DNA of 41,919 nucleotides, from contig NZ_NRRU01000048.1 in assembly GCF_016583785.1 (NCBI RefSeq), forward strand, positions 1 to 41,919, in the 5' to 3' direction. Every line of letters starts with the position of its first letter. Positions within the stretch are counted from its first letter, which is position 1. This document shows positions 1-8,572 of this stretch, piece by piece. Below the pieces are notes generated by a model. It was given only the letters and a program-made list of their open reading frames with translations. It ran no database searches and was not told where the DNA came from. The translations under genes were made by a program, and so were the position numbers. This DNA comes from Rubrivivax gelatinosus. Lineage in GTDB: Bacteria; Pseudomonadota; Gammaproteobacteria; Burkholderiales; Burkholderiaceae_C.

Positions 1-2
1 AG

Positions 3-665
3 TGCCCGGGCAGCGGCCAGGCGATCCGCATGGTGGCGCTGGACGCCGGCTGGAGCGACCTGGGCGCCTGGGAAGCGGTGTGGCAGGTGGCGGCCAAGGA
101 CGAACACGGCAACGCCGCCGTCGGCGACACCATCGTGCGCGACAGCCGCGGCACGCTGGTGCACGCGACCAGCCGGCTCGTCGGCGCCGTGGGCCTGGAC
201 GACGTCATCATCGTCGAGACCGCCGATGCGGTGCTGGTGGCCGACCGCGCGCGCAGCCAGGAGGTCAAGCAGATCGTCGCCCAGCTCGGCAGCCAGCAGC
301 GCGGCGAGCACACGCTGCACCGCAAGGTGCACCGGCCCTGGGGCTGGTACGACAGCATCGACTCGGGGCCGCGGCACCAGGTCAAGCGCATCCTGGTCAA
401 GCCCGGTGCCAGCTTGAGCCTGCAGATGCACCACCACCGGGCCGAGCACTGGATCGTCGTCAGCGGCACCGCCGAGGTGACGGTGGGCGACAAGGTCATC
501 CTGCTGAGCGAGAACCAGAGCACCTACATCCCGTTGGGCGAGACGCACCGGCTGCGCAACCCCGGCAAGCTGCCGCTGGAGATCATCGAGGTGCAGTCCG
601 GCAGCTACCTCGGCGAAGACGACATCGTGCGCTTCGAGGACACCTACGGCAGGACGGCGACATGA
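3..665 (+). CDS. manC: mannose-1-phosphate guanylyltransferase / mannose-6-phosphate isomerase (type II PMI), 3' part only
   Basis: This is the C-terminal part of the bifunctional AlgA/ManC/XanB enzyme. The family interconverts fructose-6-P and mannose-6-P and makes GDP-mannose from mannose-1-P and GTP in the cytoplasm. The frame is already open at the left edge, so the nucleotidyltransferase N-terminus lies outside. What remains starts near the family signature [11 protein letters not shown] at about position 45. It ends in a full cupin isomerase domain with [10 protein letters not shown], the metal-binding MHHHRAEHW and the [12 protein letters not shown] segment, in the order expected for type II PMIs. 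The stop overlaps the rfbB start (ATGA at 662-665), so the gene heads the rhamnose operon or is co-transcribed with it. It implies that GDP-mannose or a derivative feeds the neighbouring polysaccharide. Family assignment is firm; the symbol manC is chosen among synonyms. Confidence 0.9.
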   Translation, partial: CPGSGQAIRMVALDAGWSDLGAWEAVWQVAAKDEHGNAAVGDTIVRDSRGTLVHATSRLVGAVGLDDVIIVETADAVLVADRARSQEVKQIVAQLGSQQRGEHTLHRKVHRPWGWYDSIDSGPRHQVKRILVKPGASLSLQMHHHRAEHWIVVSGTAEVTVGDKVILLSENQSTYIPLGETHRLRNPGKLPLEIIEVQSGSYLGEDDIVRFEDTYGRTAT

Positions 666-1726
666 CTCTTCTCGTGACCGGTGGCGCCGGCTTCATCGGC
701 AGCAACTTCGTGCTCGACTGGCTGCGTGGCAGCGACGAGCCCGTCGTCAACCTCGACGCGCTCACCTACGCCGGCAACCTGGAGAACCTGGCCAGCCTGG
801 ACGGCGACGCGCGCCACGTCTTCGTGCGCGGCGACATCGGCGACCGCGCTCTGGTCGACCAACTGCTGGCGACGCACCGCCCTCGCGCCCTGGTGCATTT
901 CGCCGCCGAAAGCCACGTCGACCGCTCGATCCACGGCCCCGGCGACTTCATCCGCACCAACGTCAACGGCACCTATACCTTGCTGGAAGCGGCACGCGGC
1001 TTCTGGAACACGCTGGCCGAGGCCGAACGGGCGCAGTTCCGCTTCCACCACGTCAGCACCGACGAGGTCTACGGCAGCCTGGCGCCCGACGCGCCGGCCT
1101 TCACCGAAACCCACGCGTTCGAGCCCAACAGCCCGTACAGCGCCAGCAAGGCTGCCAGCGACCACCTGGTGCGCGCCTGGCACCACACCTACGGCCTGCC
1201 GGTGGTCACGACCAACTGCAGCAACAACTACGGGCCCTTCCACTTCCCCGAGAAGCTGATCCCGCTGTTGATCGTCAACGCGCTGGCCGGCAAGTCCTTG
1301 CCGGTCTACGGCGACGGCCGGCAGGTGCGCGACTGGCTCTACGTCGGCGACCACTGCAGCGCGATCCGCGCCGTACTCGAGCGCGGCCGCCCGGGCGAGA
1401 CCTACAACGTCGGCGGCTGGAACGAGAAGCCCAACATCGAGATCGTGCACACCGTCTGCGCGCTGCTCGACGAGCTGCGCCCCGACCCGGCCGGGCCGTA
1501 TGCGCGCCTGATCACGCACGTGACCGACCGCCCGGGGCACGACCGCCGCTACGCGATCGACGCGCGCAAGATCGAGCGTGAACTCGGCTGGCGCCCGGCC
1601 GAGACCTTCGAGACCGGGATCCGCAAGACGGTGGCCTGGTACCTGGCGCACGAGGACTGGGTCGCGCGCGTGCAGAGCGGCGCCTATCGCGACTGGCTGC
1701 AGCGTCATTACGGAGACAAGGCATGA
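662..1726 (+). CDS. rfbB: dTDP-glucose 4,6-dehydratase
   Basis: The enzyme converts dTDP-glucose to dTDP-4-keto-6-deoxyglucose, the second step of dTDP-L-rhamnose synthesis. The 354-residue protein is a typical extended short-chain dehydrogenase/reductase of normal RmlB length. It has an N-terminal NAD-binding GGAGFIG at residues 7-13, the RmlB-specific STDEVYG with catalytic Asp134-Glu135, and the Tyr159-x3-Lys163 pair in YSASK. The ATG at 662 overlaps the stop of the GDP-mannose gene by 4 nt, which supports this start and translational coupling. The downstream rfbD start overlaps in the same way. The order B-D-A-C on one strand is the common rhamnose cassette. Base composition is as GC-rich as the core genes. 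Confidence 0.97.
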   Translation: MTLLVTGGAGFIGSNFVLDWLRGSDEPVVNLDALTYAGNLENLASLDGDARHVFVRGDIGDRALVDQLLATHRPRALVHFAAESHVDRSIHGPGDFIRTNVNGTYTLLEAARGFWNTLAEAERAQFRFHHVSTDEVYGSLAPDAPAFTETHAFEPNSPYSASKAASDHLVRAWHHTYGLPVVTTNCSNNYGPFHFPEKLIPLLIVNALAGKSLPVYGDGRQVRDWLYVGDHCSAIRAVLERGRPGETYNVGGWNEKPNIEIVHTVCALLDELRPDPAGPYARLITHVTDRPGHDRRYAIDARKIERELGWRPAETFETGIRKTVAWYLAHEDWVARVQSGAYRDWLQRHYGDKA

Positions 1727-2619
1727 AGATCCTGCTGCTGGGCTGTGGTGGCCAACTGGGCTGGGAACTGCAGCGCGCGCTCGCGCCGCTGGGCGAACTG
1801 GTCGCGTTCGACCGCGACACCGGTGCTGATTTCTCGCGCCCCGACACGCTGCCGGCGCTGCTGGACACGCACCGGCCCGAGGTCATCGTCAACGCCGCCG
1901 CGCACACCGCCGTCGACCGCGCCGAGAGCGAGCCCGATCTGGCGCGCACGATCAACGCCGAGGCGCCGGGCCTGCTGGCGCGCGAAGCGGCGGCGCGTGG
2001 CGCCTGGTTCGTGCACTACTCGACCGACTACGTCTTCGACGGCAGTGGCGAGCACGCCCGCACCGAAGACGCGCCGACCGGTCCGCTGTCGGTCTACGGC
2101 CGCACCAAGCTCGAAGGCGAGGAACTGGTGCGTGCCAGCGGCTGCCGCCACCTGATCCTGCGCACCAGCTGGGTCTACGCGGCGCGCGGCGCCAACTTCG
2201 CCAAGACCATGCTGAAGCTGGCGGCCGAACGCGAGAAGCTGCGTGTCGTCGCCGACCAGATCGGCGCGCCCACCGGTGCGGACCTGCTGGCCGACATCAC
2301 CGCGCACGCGCTGCGCCAGGCGCTGGCCGACCCGTCGCTGGCCGGCACCTACCACTGCGTGGCCACCGGCGAGACCAGCTGGCACGGCTACGCACGCTTC
2401 GTCGTCGAGCACGCGCTGGCCGCGGGCCGGCCGCTGCGCATCGTGCCCGGCGCGATCGAGCCGGTGCCGACCAGCGACTACCCGACACCGGCGAAGCGGC
2501 CGCTGAACTCGCGCCTGGACACCCGTCTTTTGCGTGAGCGTTTCGGCCTGCATCTGCCGCCCTGGCAGGACGGCGTGCGCCGCATGCTCGACGAGATCAC
2601 GACCACGGGAGAACGCTGA
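1723..2619 (+). CDS. rfbD: dTDP-4-dehydrorhamnose reductase
   Basis: This enzyme catalyses the final, NAD(P)H-dependent step giving dTDP-L-rhamnose. The 298-residue protein has the RmlD-type nucleotide-binding loop GCGGQLG at residues 7-13. It also has the [10 protein letters not shown] segment around residues 99-107 and the catalytic Tyr125-x3-Lys129 in YGRTK. The start ATG overlaps the rfbB stop by 4 nt. Its own TGA (2617-2619) shares one base with the rfbA ATG (TGATG), so the cassette is a single translationally coupled unit. Length and motifs are normal for the family, and no lesion was seen. Confidence 0.97.
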   Translation: MKILLLGCGGQLGWELQRALAPLGELVAFDRDTGADFSRPDTLPALLDTHRPEVIVNAAAHTAVDRAESEPDLARTINAEAPGLLAREAAARGAWFVHYSTDYVFDGSGEHARTEDAPTGPLSVYGRTKLEGEELVRASGCRHLILRTSWVYAARGANFAKTMLKLAAEREKLRVVADQIGAPTGADLLADITAHALRQALADPSLAGTYHCVATGETSWHGYARFVVEHALAAGRPLRIVPGAIEPVPTSDYPTPAKRPLNSRLDTRLLRERFGLHLPPWQDGVRRMLDEITTTGER

Positions 2620-3500
2620 TGAACCGCCGCGGCATCATCCTGGCCGGCGGTTCCGGCACCCGGCTGCACCCGGCGACACTGGCCGTCAGCAAGCAGCTGC
2701 TGCCGGTGTACGACAAGCCGATGGTCTATTACCCGCTGGCCACGCTGATGCTGGCCGGCATCCGCGAGGTGCTGGTGATCAGCACGCCGCAGGACACGCC
2801 GCGTTTCGAGGCCCTGCTGGGCGACGGCAGCCGCTGGGGCATGTCGTTCACCTACTGCGTGCAGCCCAGCCCCGACGGCCTGGCGCAGGCCTTCATCCTC
2901 GGGCGCGAGTTCATCGGCGGGCGGCCGAGTGCGCTGGTGCTGGGCGACAACATCTTCTACGGCCACGACTTCCAGGGCCTGCTGCAGCGCGCCGATGGCC
3001 GCGGCCGCGGCGCCAGCGTCTTCGCCTACCACGTGCAGGACCCCGAGCGCTACGGCGTCGTCGCCTTCGACGGCCAGCAGCGCGCGCTGTCGATCGAGGA
3101 GAAGCCCAAGGCGCCGAAGAGCAACTACGCCGTCACGGGGCTGTACTTCTACGACGAGCAGGTCTGCGACATCGCCGCCAGCATCGCCCCTAGTGCACGC
3201 GGCGAGCTCGAGATCACCGACGTCAACGCGCGTTACCTGCAGCAGGGCGAACTCGACGTCGAGATCATGGGTCGCGGTTACGCCTGGCTGGACACCGGCA
3301 CCCACGACAGCCTGCTCGAGGCCGGCCAGTTCATCGCCACGCTGGAGAAGCGCCAGGGGCTGAAGGTGGCGTGCCCCGAAGAGATCGCCTACCGCGCCGG
3401 CTGGATCGACGCCGCGCAGGTGGAGAGGCTGGCGCAACCGATGCTGAAGAACGGCTATGGTCGCTACCTGATTCAGCTCATTGAACAGAAGGCTTTCTGA
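2619..3500 (+). CDS. rfbA: glucose-1-phosphate thymidylyltransferase
   Basis: The enzyme makes dTDP-glucose from dTTP and glucose-1-phosphate, the first and feedback-controlled step of the rhamnose pathway. The 293-residue protein is the short RmlA type. It opens with [15 protein letters not shown], the nucleotide-binding loop. [12 protein letters not shown] follows, then LGDNIFYG at about residues 108-115, which carries the metal-binding Asp. [20 protein letters not shown] is also characteristic of the family. The start shares one base with the rfbD stop (TGATG), and the end has the same one-base overlap with rfbC at 3500. This geometry fixes both ends with good confidence. Confidence 0.97.
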   Translation: MNRRGIILAGGSGTRLHPATLAVSKQLLPVYDKPMVYYPLATLMLAGIREVLVISTPQDTPRFEALLGDGSRWGMSFTYCVQPSPDGLAQAFILGREFIGGRPSALVLGDNIFYGHDFQGLLQRADGRGRGASVFAYHVQDPERYGVVAFDGQQRALSIEEKPKAPKSNYAVTGLYFYDEQVCDIAASIAPSARGELEITDVNARYLQQGELDVEIMGRGYAWLDTGTHDSLLEAGQFIATLEKRQGLKVACPEEIAYRAGWIDAAQVERLAQPMLKNGYGRYLIQLIEQKAF

Positions 3501-4066
3501 TGAAGCTGGTGAAGACGCCGCTGCCGGGCGTGCTGATCGTCGAACCTGCCGTCTATGGCGACGAGCGTGGCTGGTTCATGGAGAGTTTCAACGAGCCGCG
3601 CTGGCGCCAGGCGCTGGAGGAGCTGGGCGAGCCGCAGCCACGGCCTTTCGTGCAGGACAACCACTCATGCAGCCGCGCCGGCGTGCTGCGTGGGCTGCAC
3701 TACCAGCTGCCGCCGCATGCGCAGGGCAAGCTGGTGCGCGTGGTGCGGGGCAGGGCGTTCGACGTCGCGGTGGACATCCGGCGCGGGTCGGAGCATTTCG
3801 GGAAGTGGTTCGGGGTGGAGCTGACGGCCGAGAACAAGCGCCAGCTCTGGATCCCGGAGGGGTTCGCGCACGGGTTCCTGGCGCTGGAGGACGATACGCA
3901 CTTTCTCTACAAGACGACTGACGTCTATGCGAAGGAGTGCGAGGGGGCGGTGCGGTGGGATGATCCGGCGATCGGGATCAAGTGGCCGCCGACCGGAGCC
4001 GCTGAGCCGTCGCTCGCCCCTCGAGATGCAATGGCGCCGGCACTGGAGTCCTTGCGCGCGTGTTGA
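3500..4066 (+). CDS. rfbC: dTDP-4-dehydrorhamnose 3,5-epimerase
   Basis: This cupin-fold enzyme inverts C3 and C5 of the 4-keto sugar before RfbD reduces it. The 188-residue protein contains the RmlC hallmarks. These are DERGWFMESF near residue 21, VQDNHSCSRAGVLRGLHYQ with the catalytic His67, LWIPEGFAHGFLAL, and YKTTDVYAKECEGAVRWDDP with the conserved Tyr. The ATG shares one base with the rfbA stop. It is the last gene of the coupled rhamnose cassette. Codon use loosens towards its 3' end, with more runs of g/t-ending codons, where the less GC-rich part of the locus begins. About 145 nt separate it from the next plus-strand gene, which may have its own promoter. Confidence 0.96.
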   Translation: MKLVKTPLPGVLIVEPAVYGDERGWFMESFNEPRWRQALEELGEPQPRPFVQDNHSCSRAGVLRGLHYQLPPHAQGKLVRVVRGRAFDVAVDIRRGSEHFGKWFGVELTAENKRQLWIPEGFAHGFLALEDDTHFLYKTTDVYAKECEGAVRWDDPAIGIKWPPTGAAEPSLAPRDAMAPALESLRAC

Positions 4067-4211
4067 TGGTGTTCGTCCCCGCGAACCCCCTGCCCGTAGG
4101 TGCGCCTTCGCCGTCATCTGGGTTCGGGAGTGAATCCCTCCTGTGTGACAATCAAACTGTCTACCGACGGGGAGAGCGCCTCAGTCAATCGAGGCACTGC
4201 AAGGAATGTTC

Positions 4212-5135
4212 ATGGAAAACCTGGGGGGAAGTCCTCCCGCTTTTCTGGTCGGGGCAGGACGTTCCGGTACAACGCTTCTCTACAAGCTTCTCGCGGCCCA
4301 TCCTCTCGTCGGTTACCTGAACAACTATCTGACCCGCTTGCCGCGCTTCGATAGTGTCATTCTAGGTAATCGATTGTTGCAGGATCATTACACACTTAAG
4401 CGCCGAGCTTGGTTCGATGATCGCGGCGGGGCGTTTCTGGGCGGGCGACGCCACCGCCCAGGGCGCTGGTTTCCCACGCCAGAGGAATGTGAGCCGTTCT
4501 ATAAGCGCTGCGGATTTCCGGAAATGGTACCCTCCAACTGGGTGCCGACTGCGGAAACGCAGAGTCGGGCGCGGCGGCTCTTCGGCCGGATAAGGCAGCT
4601 CAACGGCACCCCGCTTCTGCTGAGCAAGCGTACCGCGAACAACCGCCGCATACCGGCTCTGCATGCGACCTTTCCTGATTCGCGCTTCGTCGTCCTGCAC
4701 CGTGACGGCAGGGCGGTGGCTCAATCTCTGGTCCAGGTGCACTGGTGGGACGACCACATCTTGTACTGGGACGGACGTACACCGCGCGAATTGGTCAGGC
4801 GAGGCGCCGACGCGCTTGACCTGGCGGCCCAGAACTGGGCGCACGAGGTGCGTGACATGTCGGCGGGTCTGGCGTGCATCCCTGCGAGCCAAGTGATCTA
4901 CCTACGATACGACGAACTGCTCACCGAACCGGGGGCGCAACTAAGGCGGGTGCTGACCTTCCTTGGTGTCGATCCTGACTATTCGCCCGGCTACTGGCAA
5001 CTGATAGCAACGCTGAACCTCCGTTACCAGGGCGAACACTGGCAACCTCGCTGGACCGCGGAACAGCGCGCTCGCGTCGAGGCTGTGCAGGCCGATATCC
5101 TGGCGGCTGTGGGGTATCTTGGGGACCTGCGCTAG
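4212..5135 (+). CDS. sulfotransferase family protein
   Basis: This is a predicted PAPS-dependent sulfotransferase, 307 residues and probably cytosolic. The 5'-phosphosulfate-binding loop is GAGRSGTTLLYKLLAAHP at residues 14-31. The 3'-phosphate-binding region is RFVVLHRDGRAVAQSL at about residues 158-173. Both are in the spacing of the Sulfotransfer_3-type families, and an RYDELL segment typical of the C-terminal half follows. An in-frame ATG exists at 4206, but AAGGA (4201-4205) sits at ideal 6-nt spacing from the ATG at 4212, so the latter is preferred. The gene follows the rhamnose cassette and converges on the polysaccharide operon with only 18 nt between stops. Its likely acceptor is the locus polymer, but a lipid or small metabolite cannot be excluded. 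Base composition is visibly less GC-rich than in the rfb genes. Confidence 0.82.
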   Translation: MENLGGSPPAFLVGAGRSGTTLLYKLLAAHPLVGYLNNYLTRLPRFDSVILGNRLLQDHYTLKRRAWFDDRGGAFLGGRRHRPGRWFPTPEECEPFYKRCGFPEMVPSNWVPTAETQSRARRLFGRIRQLNGTPLLLSKRTANNRRIPALHATFPDSRFVVLHRDGRAVAQSLVQVHWWDDHILYWDGRTPRELVRRGADALDLAAQNWAHEVRDMSAGLACIPASQVIYLRYDELLTEPGAQLRRVLTFLGVDPDYSPGYWQLIATLNLRYQGEHWQPRWTAEQRARVEAVQADILAAVGYLGDLR

Positions 5136-5153
5136 CTGCAGTCCCCCGTTCGG

Positions 5154-5750
5154 TCAGCGCTTTCGAGCGATGCACACCAGGTCGAACGCGCGCTCTCGAG
5201 GGACACCGAAACCGTTCAACCACTGGGAGAGCAGCCGCTGCTTTCGCCACTGTGATTCAGCCGATCGCCCTGGAACGACGAAGTGGCGGGAGGTGTCTTC
5301 CTCCAGGCATACGCTCTCGTTGACTAGAACCTCGACGCCGCAATCGTCCAGCAGTGCTTGCATGCCGGCCGGGTAGACACGCCAGCAGTCGATGGGGGCC
5401 TCGTGATAGGGCCAACTGGTCGGGGCGATGGTGACGACCAGTCCGCCTGGTTTGCACACCCGGACGACCTCATGCATCCAGATCCACGGTTTGCGTACGT
5501 GTTCCAGTACTTGGCCGGAGATAACGACGTCGTAAGCGCCATCTTCGATCGGGAAGGAGTTCTCGTTGCTCGCAACAAACGTGAGCCCTGGTCGAGGGAA
5601 GATGTCGACCGTGTCCCACTGTCCGCGCTGTCCGGCTACTTTGGAATAACTCGAAGGGAACGCGTCGGGGCCTATCTCCAACACACGGGGAGATCCCTGC
5701 AAAAAGGGCAAAACGTACTTCGTGAAGATCAGGCGGCTATTCAGATGCAT
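5154..5750 (-). CDS. class I SAM-dependent methyltransferase (Methyltransf_11-like)
   Basis: The predicted product is a 198-residue methyltransferase. Motif I is RVLEIGPDA at residues 22-30, followed by DGAYDVVISGQVLEHVRKPW (motif II/post-II) and PGGLVVTIAPTSWPYHEAPIDCWRVYPAGM. That last His-Glu-containing segment is typical of small methyltransferases in O-antigen and exopolysaccharide loci. The gene is the last in the minus-strand operon, 9 nt after the preceding methyltransferase gene, and converges with the sulfotransferase gene. A role in methylating a sugar of the locus polymer is inferred from context; substrate and position are unknown. No terminator is visible in the 18-nt convergent gap. 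Confidence 0.82.
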   Translation of the reverse strand: MHLNSRLIFTKYVLPFLQGSPRVLEIGPDAFPSSYSKVAGQRGQWDTVDIFPRPGLTFVASNENSFPIEDGAYDVVISGQVLEHVRKPWIWMHEVVRVCKPGGLVVTIAPTSWPYHEAPIDCWRVYPAGMQALLDDCGVEVLVNESVCLEEDTSRHFVVPGRSAESQWRKQRLLSQWLNGFGVPRERAFDLVCIARKR

Positions 5751-5759
5751 GGCTATGTC

Positions 5760-6368
5760 TTATTTCTGGAGCACGAAGCGTACTGACGCGATGGGCAGCA
5801 GGGCGGCGAGCACTGTGCCTTCAATCCACTCGGGTCGCTTGTTTGCGATCAAGGACGTCCAGGCGGAGCCGATTCGCTGGCGATGCGGATCGACGACGAC
5901 CTGCACGCTACTGAATAGTAGCGGCAGGTAGCGATAGTGCCGGGACTCGTATGTATCGGGAACGAAATAACGCATCGAGCGCAACGTGAAGTAGTTGCAG
6001 TGGGTGGGGTCGATAAAGGCTCCGGCACTGCGGAAATACGGAACGTCGACGACTAGGGTTCCGCCCGGCCGCAGTATTCGGCTGCACTCCTGCAACAGCG
6101 CAAGATAGTTCCGGATGTGTTCGAAGACATTGTCTGCGACCACGAGATCGAAACTCATGTCGTCAAACGGCAGCGGCTGTTCCAAGTCGACGACTTGATC
6201 GACGCCCGAGCCGGCGACCAGATCGACGTTGAGAAATCCCGGCATCGGCCGGGAGCCGCAGCCCAGGTTGAGTGCGCGCGCACCTGTATTCGCACGTGTG
6301 CTCTCCAGAAGCCGGCGGTAGTCCTGTTTGACCCACGTTGATAGTTTCCTGATCATTCGAAGAGGCAT
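5760..6368 (-). CDS. class I SAM-dependent methyltransferase
   Basis: This 202-residue methyltransferase is distinct in sequence from its downstream neighbour. The SAM-binding motif is LNLGCGSRPMPGFLNVDL at about residues 33-50. It is followed by PLPFDDMSFDLVVADNVFEH and ECSRILRPGGTLVVDVPYF. The segment FIDPTHCNYFTLRSMRYF is typical of the polysaccharide-locus methyltransferases. The start (ATG at 6368) overlaps the 3' end of the upstream glycosyltransferase gene by 16 nt, which supports co-translation. Modification of a sugar, or capping of the growing chain, is inferred from position only. Confidence 0.82.
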   Translation of the reverse strand: MPLRMIRKLSTWVKQDYRRLLESTRANTGARALNLGCGSRPMPGFLNVDLVAGSGVDQVVDLEQPLPFDDMSFDLVVADNVFEHIRNYLALLQECSRILRPGGTLVVDVPYFRSAGAFIDPTHCNYFTLRSMRYFVPDTYESRHYRYLPLLFSSVQVVVDPHRQRIGSAWTSLIANKRPEWIEGTVLAALLPIASVRFVLQK

Positions 6369-7330
6369 TTTTTGAACCGTCGCGCAAAGGCGATTTCGGA
6401 AAAAACGGAGAGAGCTTGCTGCCGAATTTTTCTGGCTAGTGCGAGTCGGGCCTCATTGGAGAGGCTTGTCGCCCACTTCACGCCGGCACCCGGTGTTTCG
6501 AAAGTTTGCAGTTCAGGAATTCCGAGTGCCTGTACGGCCTCGGCATGCGGGGGGATATCCGACAGTACCGGGATAAGCCCTTGCTTGAACGCTTCCAACA
6601 CACCGAGCGGCATGCCCTCGAAACTCGCAAACGAGATGTAAAATTGCCCAGGCACATAGTGCGCAGCGGGGGAGTCCACTGGCCCAATTATCAAGTCTTG
6701 CGGCCGCGCGGCCATCGCCTCGATCACCCTGTTCTCTTCCGGGCCGGAACCGAAGACACGCATCTTGCCCAGCGGATCTAGACTGCAGATTGCCGCAGCC
6801 GCCGCATCCACTCGTTTGCGCCGGATCAGGGGGCCAGCGAAGTAATACCGTCGCTGGTCATCATATGCGCCGCTGGGTGCGGCGCAATCGGCGCAGCCGT
6901 TGAGGCAGGTGATCGCGCGGAGCCTGTAGCGCTGGTTCAGATTCCGGCTGACCGCCGCGCTGCATCCGAGCACCTGACCGATGCCACGCAACGCCCATGC
7001 GTGCAGGCAAGCAGCAAGTACGCCCTTTGTGTTCCCATACTGTGCCTTGTAGTCAGGCGCCAGGAAGTTATGCACTGTCGAGGAGCCGCCGCGCCTGCCG
7101 GAGATGCGGTTCAGAACGTCGGGTACCAGTCCGGAGCTGTGCACGCGCCGCCCCGCTCGCTTGGCCTGCCGTAGGCCATGCAGCAGTTCAATGACGTCTC
7201 CGAGACGATAACCATGACCCTTGTCGACGAACTCGACCGGTGCGTTCAATTGCCGTGCCAGCACCTGCATGACGTTATTGAGGCCGGTGTTGCGGTCGCG
7301 TGGCAGCAGAAATAGCAGGTTCTCTTCCAT
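6353..7330 (-). CDS. glycosyltransferase, GT4 family
   Basis: This is a 325-residue retaining glycosyltransferase of the GT-B fold, slightly short for the family. The C-terminal donor-binding half is clear: YYFAGPLIRRKRVDAA near residue 163, MRVFGSGPEE, and the E-x7-E motif in FEGMPLGVLEAFKQG. The N-terminal acceptor half is more divergent, as usual. The ATG abuts the stop of the flippase gene with no gap. It would transfer one sugar of the lipid-linked repeat unit at the cytoplasmic face of the inner membrane. Donor specificity cannot be read from sequence. GC content is visibly lower than in the flanking core genes. Confidence 0.8.
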   Translation of the reverse strand: MEENLLFLLPRDRNTGLNNVMQVLARQLNAPVEFVDKGHGYRLGDVIELLHGLRQAKRAGRRVHSSGLVPDVLNRISGRRGGSSTVHNFLAPDYKAQYGNTKGVLAACLHAWALRGIGQVLGCSAAVSRNLNQRYRLRAITCLNGCADCAAPSGAYDDQRRYYFAGPLIRRKRVDAAAAAICSLDPLGKMRVFGSGPEENRVIEAMAARPQDLIIGPVDSPAAHYVPGQFYISFASFEGMPLGVLEAFKQGLIPVLSDIPPHAEAVQALGIPELQTFETPGAGVKWATSLSNEARLALARKIRQQALSVFSEIAFARRFKKCLFE

Positions 7331-8572
7331 CTAGCTCGATAAGCTCGTCGGCGGCTTTGGGGATGCCCGCCGCCAAATTAGGAACATCACGACGAGACAA
7401 CCGATGGAGTTGCCTGTCACCATGGCGCTGGCCAATACGAGCCCGGGACTTGCCAGATCCTTCAGCCAGAAGAACAGCACGGCACTCAAAGAGATCGCGA
7501 CCGTCCCGCCCCACATCATCAACGAGGGCAAGCGTTGGGCCAATGCGATCCGCCCGAGCGGCAGCCCGCAGAACAAGGGCAGCAGGCCGAAGGTCAGGAT
7601 CAGGTAGTAATGATCGATGCCGGCGAAACGCGGGCCCGCGATAATCGGCAGCAACGGCCTGACGACCACGACATTCACGAGGCAGATCGCAATGGCCAGA
7701 ATTCCCATTCGGGCGCTTTTGTGCAGTGCGTATGAAAAGGCCGCGGTACCGTTGAGCTTTGCGACGTCCGGCATCATCAACGCGCCGATGACCGTTGCGA
7801 AGAAGCCATAAATCTCAACGAATCGTTGGGCTGCAAGATAGTGCCCGAACTCCTCCGGCTCGAGCATTTGCGAGCCGATGAGAAAGTCCAAGCGTGAATA
7901 GCATAGGCTCAGCAAGGTGACCGATGCGTAATTTGCAAATTCACGCCGCGAAAGCACCTGTACCGGCTTGCCGTCGGGTTTCGGTCGTCGCATTCCGAGC
8001 GCAAGCGTGCCGCCACGCATGACGACCAGTTCAGCGACCGCGATACAGAGCATAGCGGCGACGCTGGCGTTTCCCGTCAGGAAGACGGTCAGCCGCGCCG
8101 AGAAGCCGACGATCGTACGGCCAGTCCCCAAGACGGACAGCAGTCGAAAACGACTCTGAGCCTGCAGCAACGTCTCTCGTAGCGAGAGAGATTCCAGCAG
8201 CGCCACGGCGAGCACGCCTGACAGCGTGAGGAGCCCTTGTCCGCGCACGAGATCGGTCCAGCCCCATAATAGACCTCCGACGACGACACCGATGGCCGCA
8301 CGTAGGATAAATACTCGCAACTCGCCTGCGCCATCCAGAGCCCCTGCCGCAAACCGGTTGGCGTACATGTCGTCGAGGGAAAGACGCGACGACGACGCAG
8401 CCATTTGTCCTAGCCCGACGGTCGTGCCGTATACCGCGAATGCCGCCGGGCCAAGTGCCCGCAGCAGAATTATTCCGGATACAAGAGTCAGGGCTAAGCT
8501 GGCAGAGCGCTCGGCGAGATACAGCGCTCGAGGGGAACAGACCAACTGCCAGAGCCTAGAAATACTCGGCAT
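7331..8572 (-). CDS. polysaccharide flippase, Wzx-like (MATE/PST superfamily)
   Basis: This 413-residue polytopic inner-membrane protein has about a dozen hydrophobic segments and few conserved polar motifs. It is predicted to flip undecaprenyl-PP-linked repeat units to the periplasm. The N-terminus LALTLVSGIILLRALGPAAFAVYG is the usual PST/Wzx opening of the first helix and loop. LDFLIGSQMLEPEEFGHYLAAQRFVE in the middle is typical of the family. The start overlaps the 3' end of the polymerase gene by 17 nt. The assignment rests on topology and on sitting beside an EpsG-like polymerase and four glycosyltransferases. Wzx proteins are too divergent for a more precise call. Confidence 0.8.
   Translation of the reverse strand: MPSISRLWQLVCSPRALYLAERSASLALTLVSGIILLRALGPAAFAVYGTTVGLGQMAASSSRLSLDDMYANRFAAGALDGAGELRVFILRAAIGVVVGGLLWGWTDLVRGQGLLTLSGVLAVALLESLSLRETLLQAQSRFRLLSVLGTGRTIVGFSARLTVFLTGNASVAAMLCIAVAELVVMRGGTLALGMRRPKPDGKPVQVLSRREFANYASVTLLSLCYSRLDFLIGSQMLEPEEFGHYLAAQRFVEIYGFFATVIGALMMPDVAKLNGTAAFSYALHKSARMGILAIAICLVNVVVVRPLLPIIAGPRFAGIDHYYLILTFGLLPLFCGLPLGRIALAQRLPSLMMWGGTVAISLSAVLFFWLKDLASPGLVLASAMVTGNSIGCLVVMFLIWRRASPKPPTSLSS

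Noticed and set aside
4178..4195. GCCTC/GAGGC inverted repeat upstream of the sulfotransferase gene
   Set aside because: It has only a 5-bp stem and no T run or known operator match; it is likely chance in GC-rich DNA.
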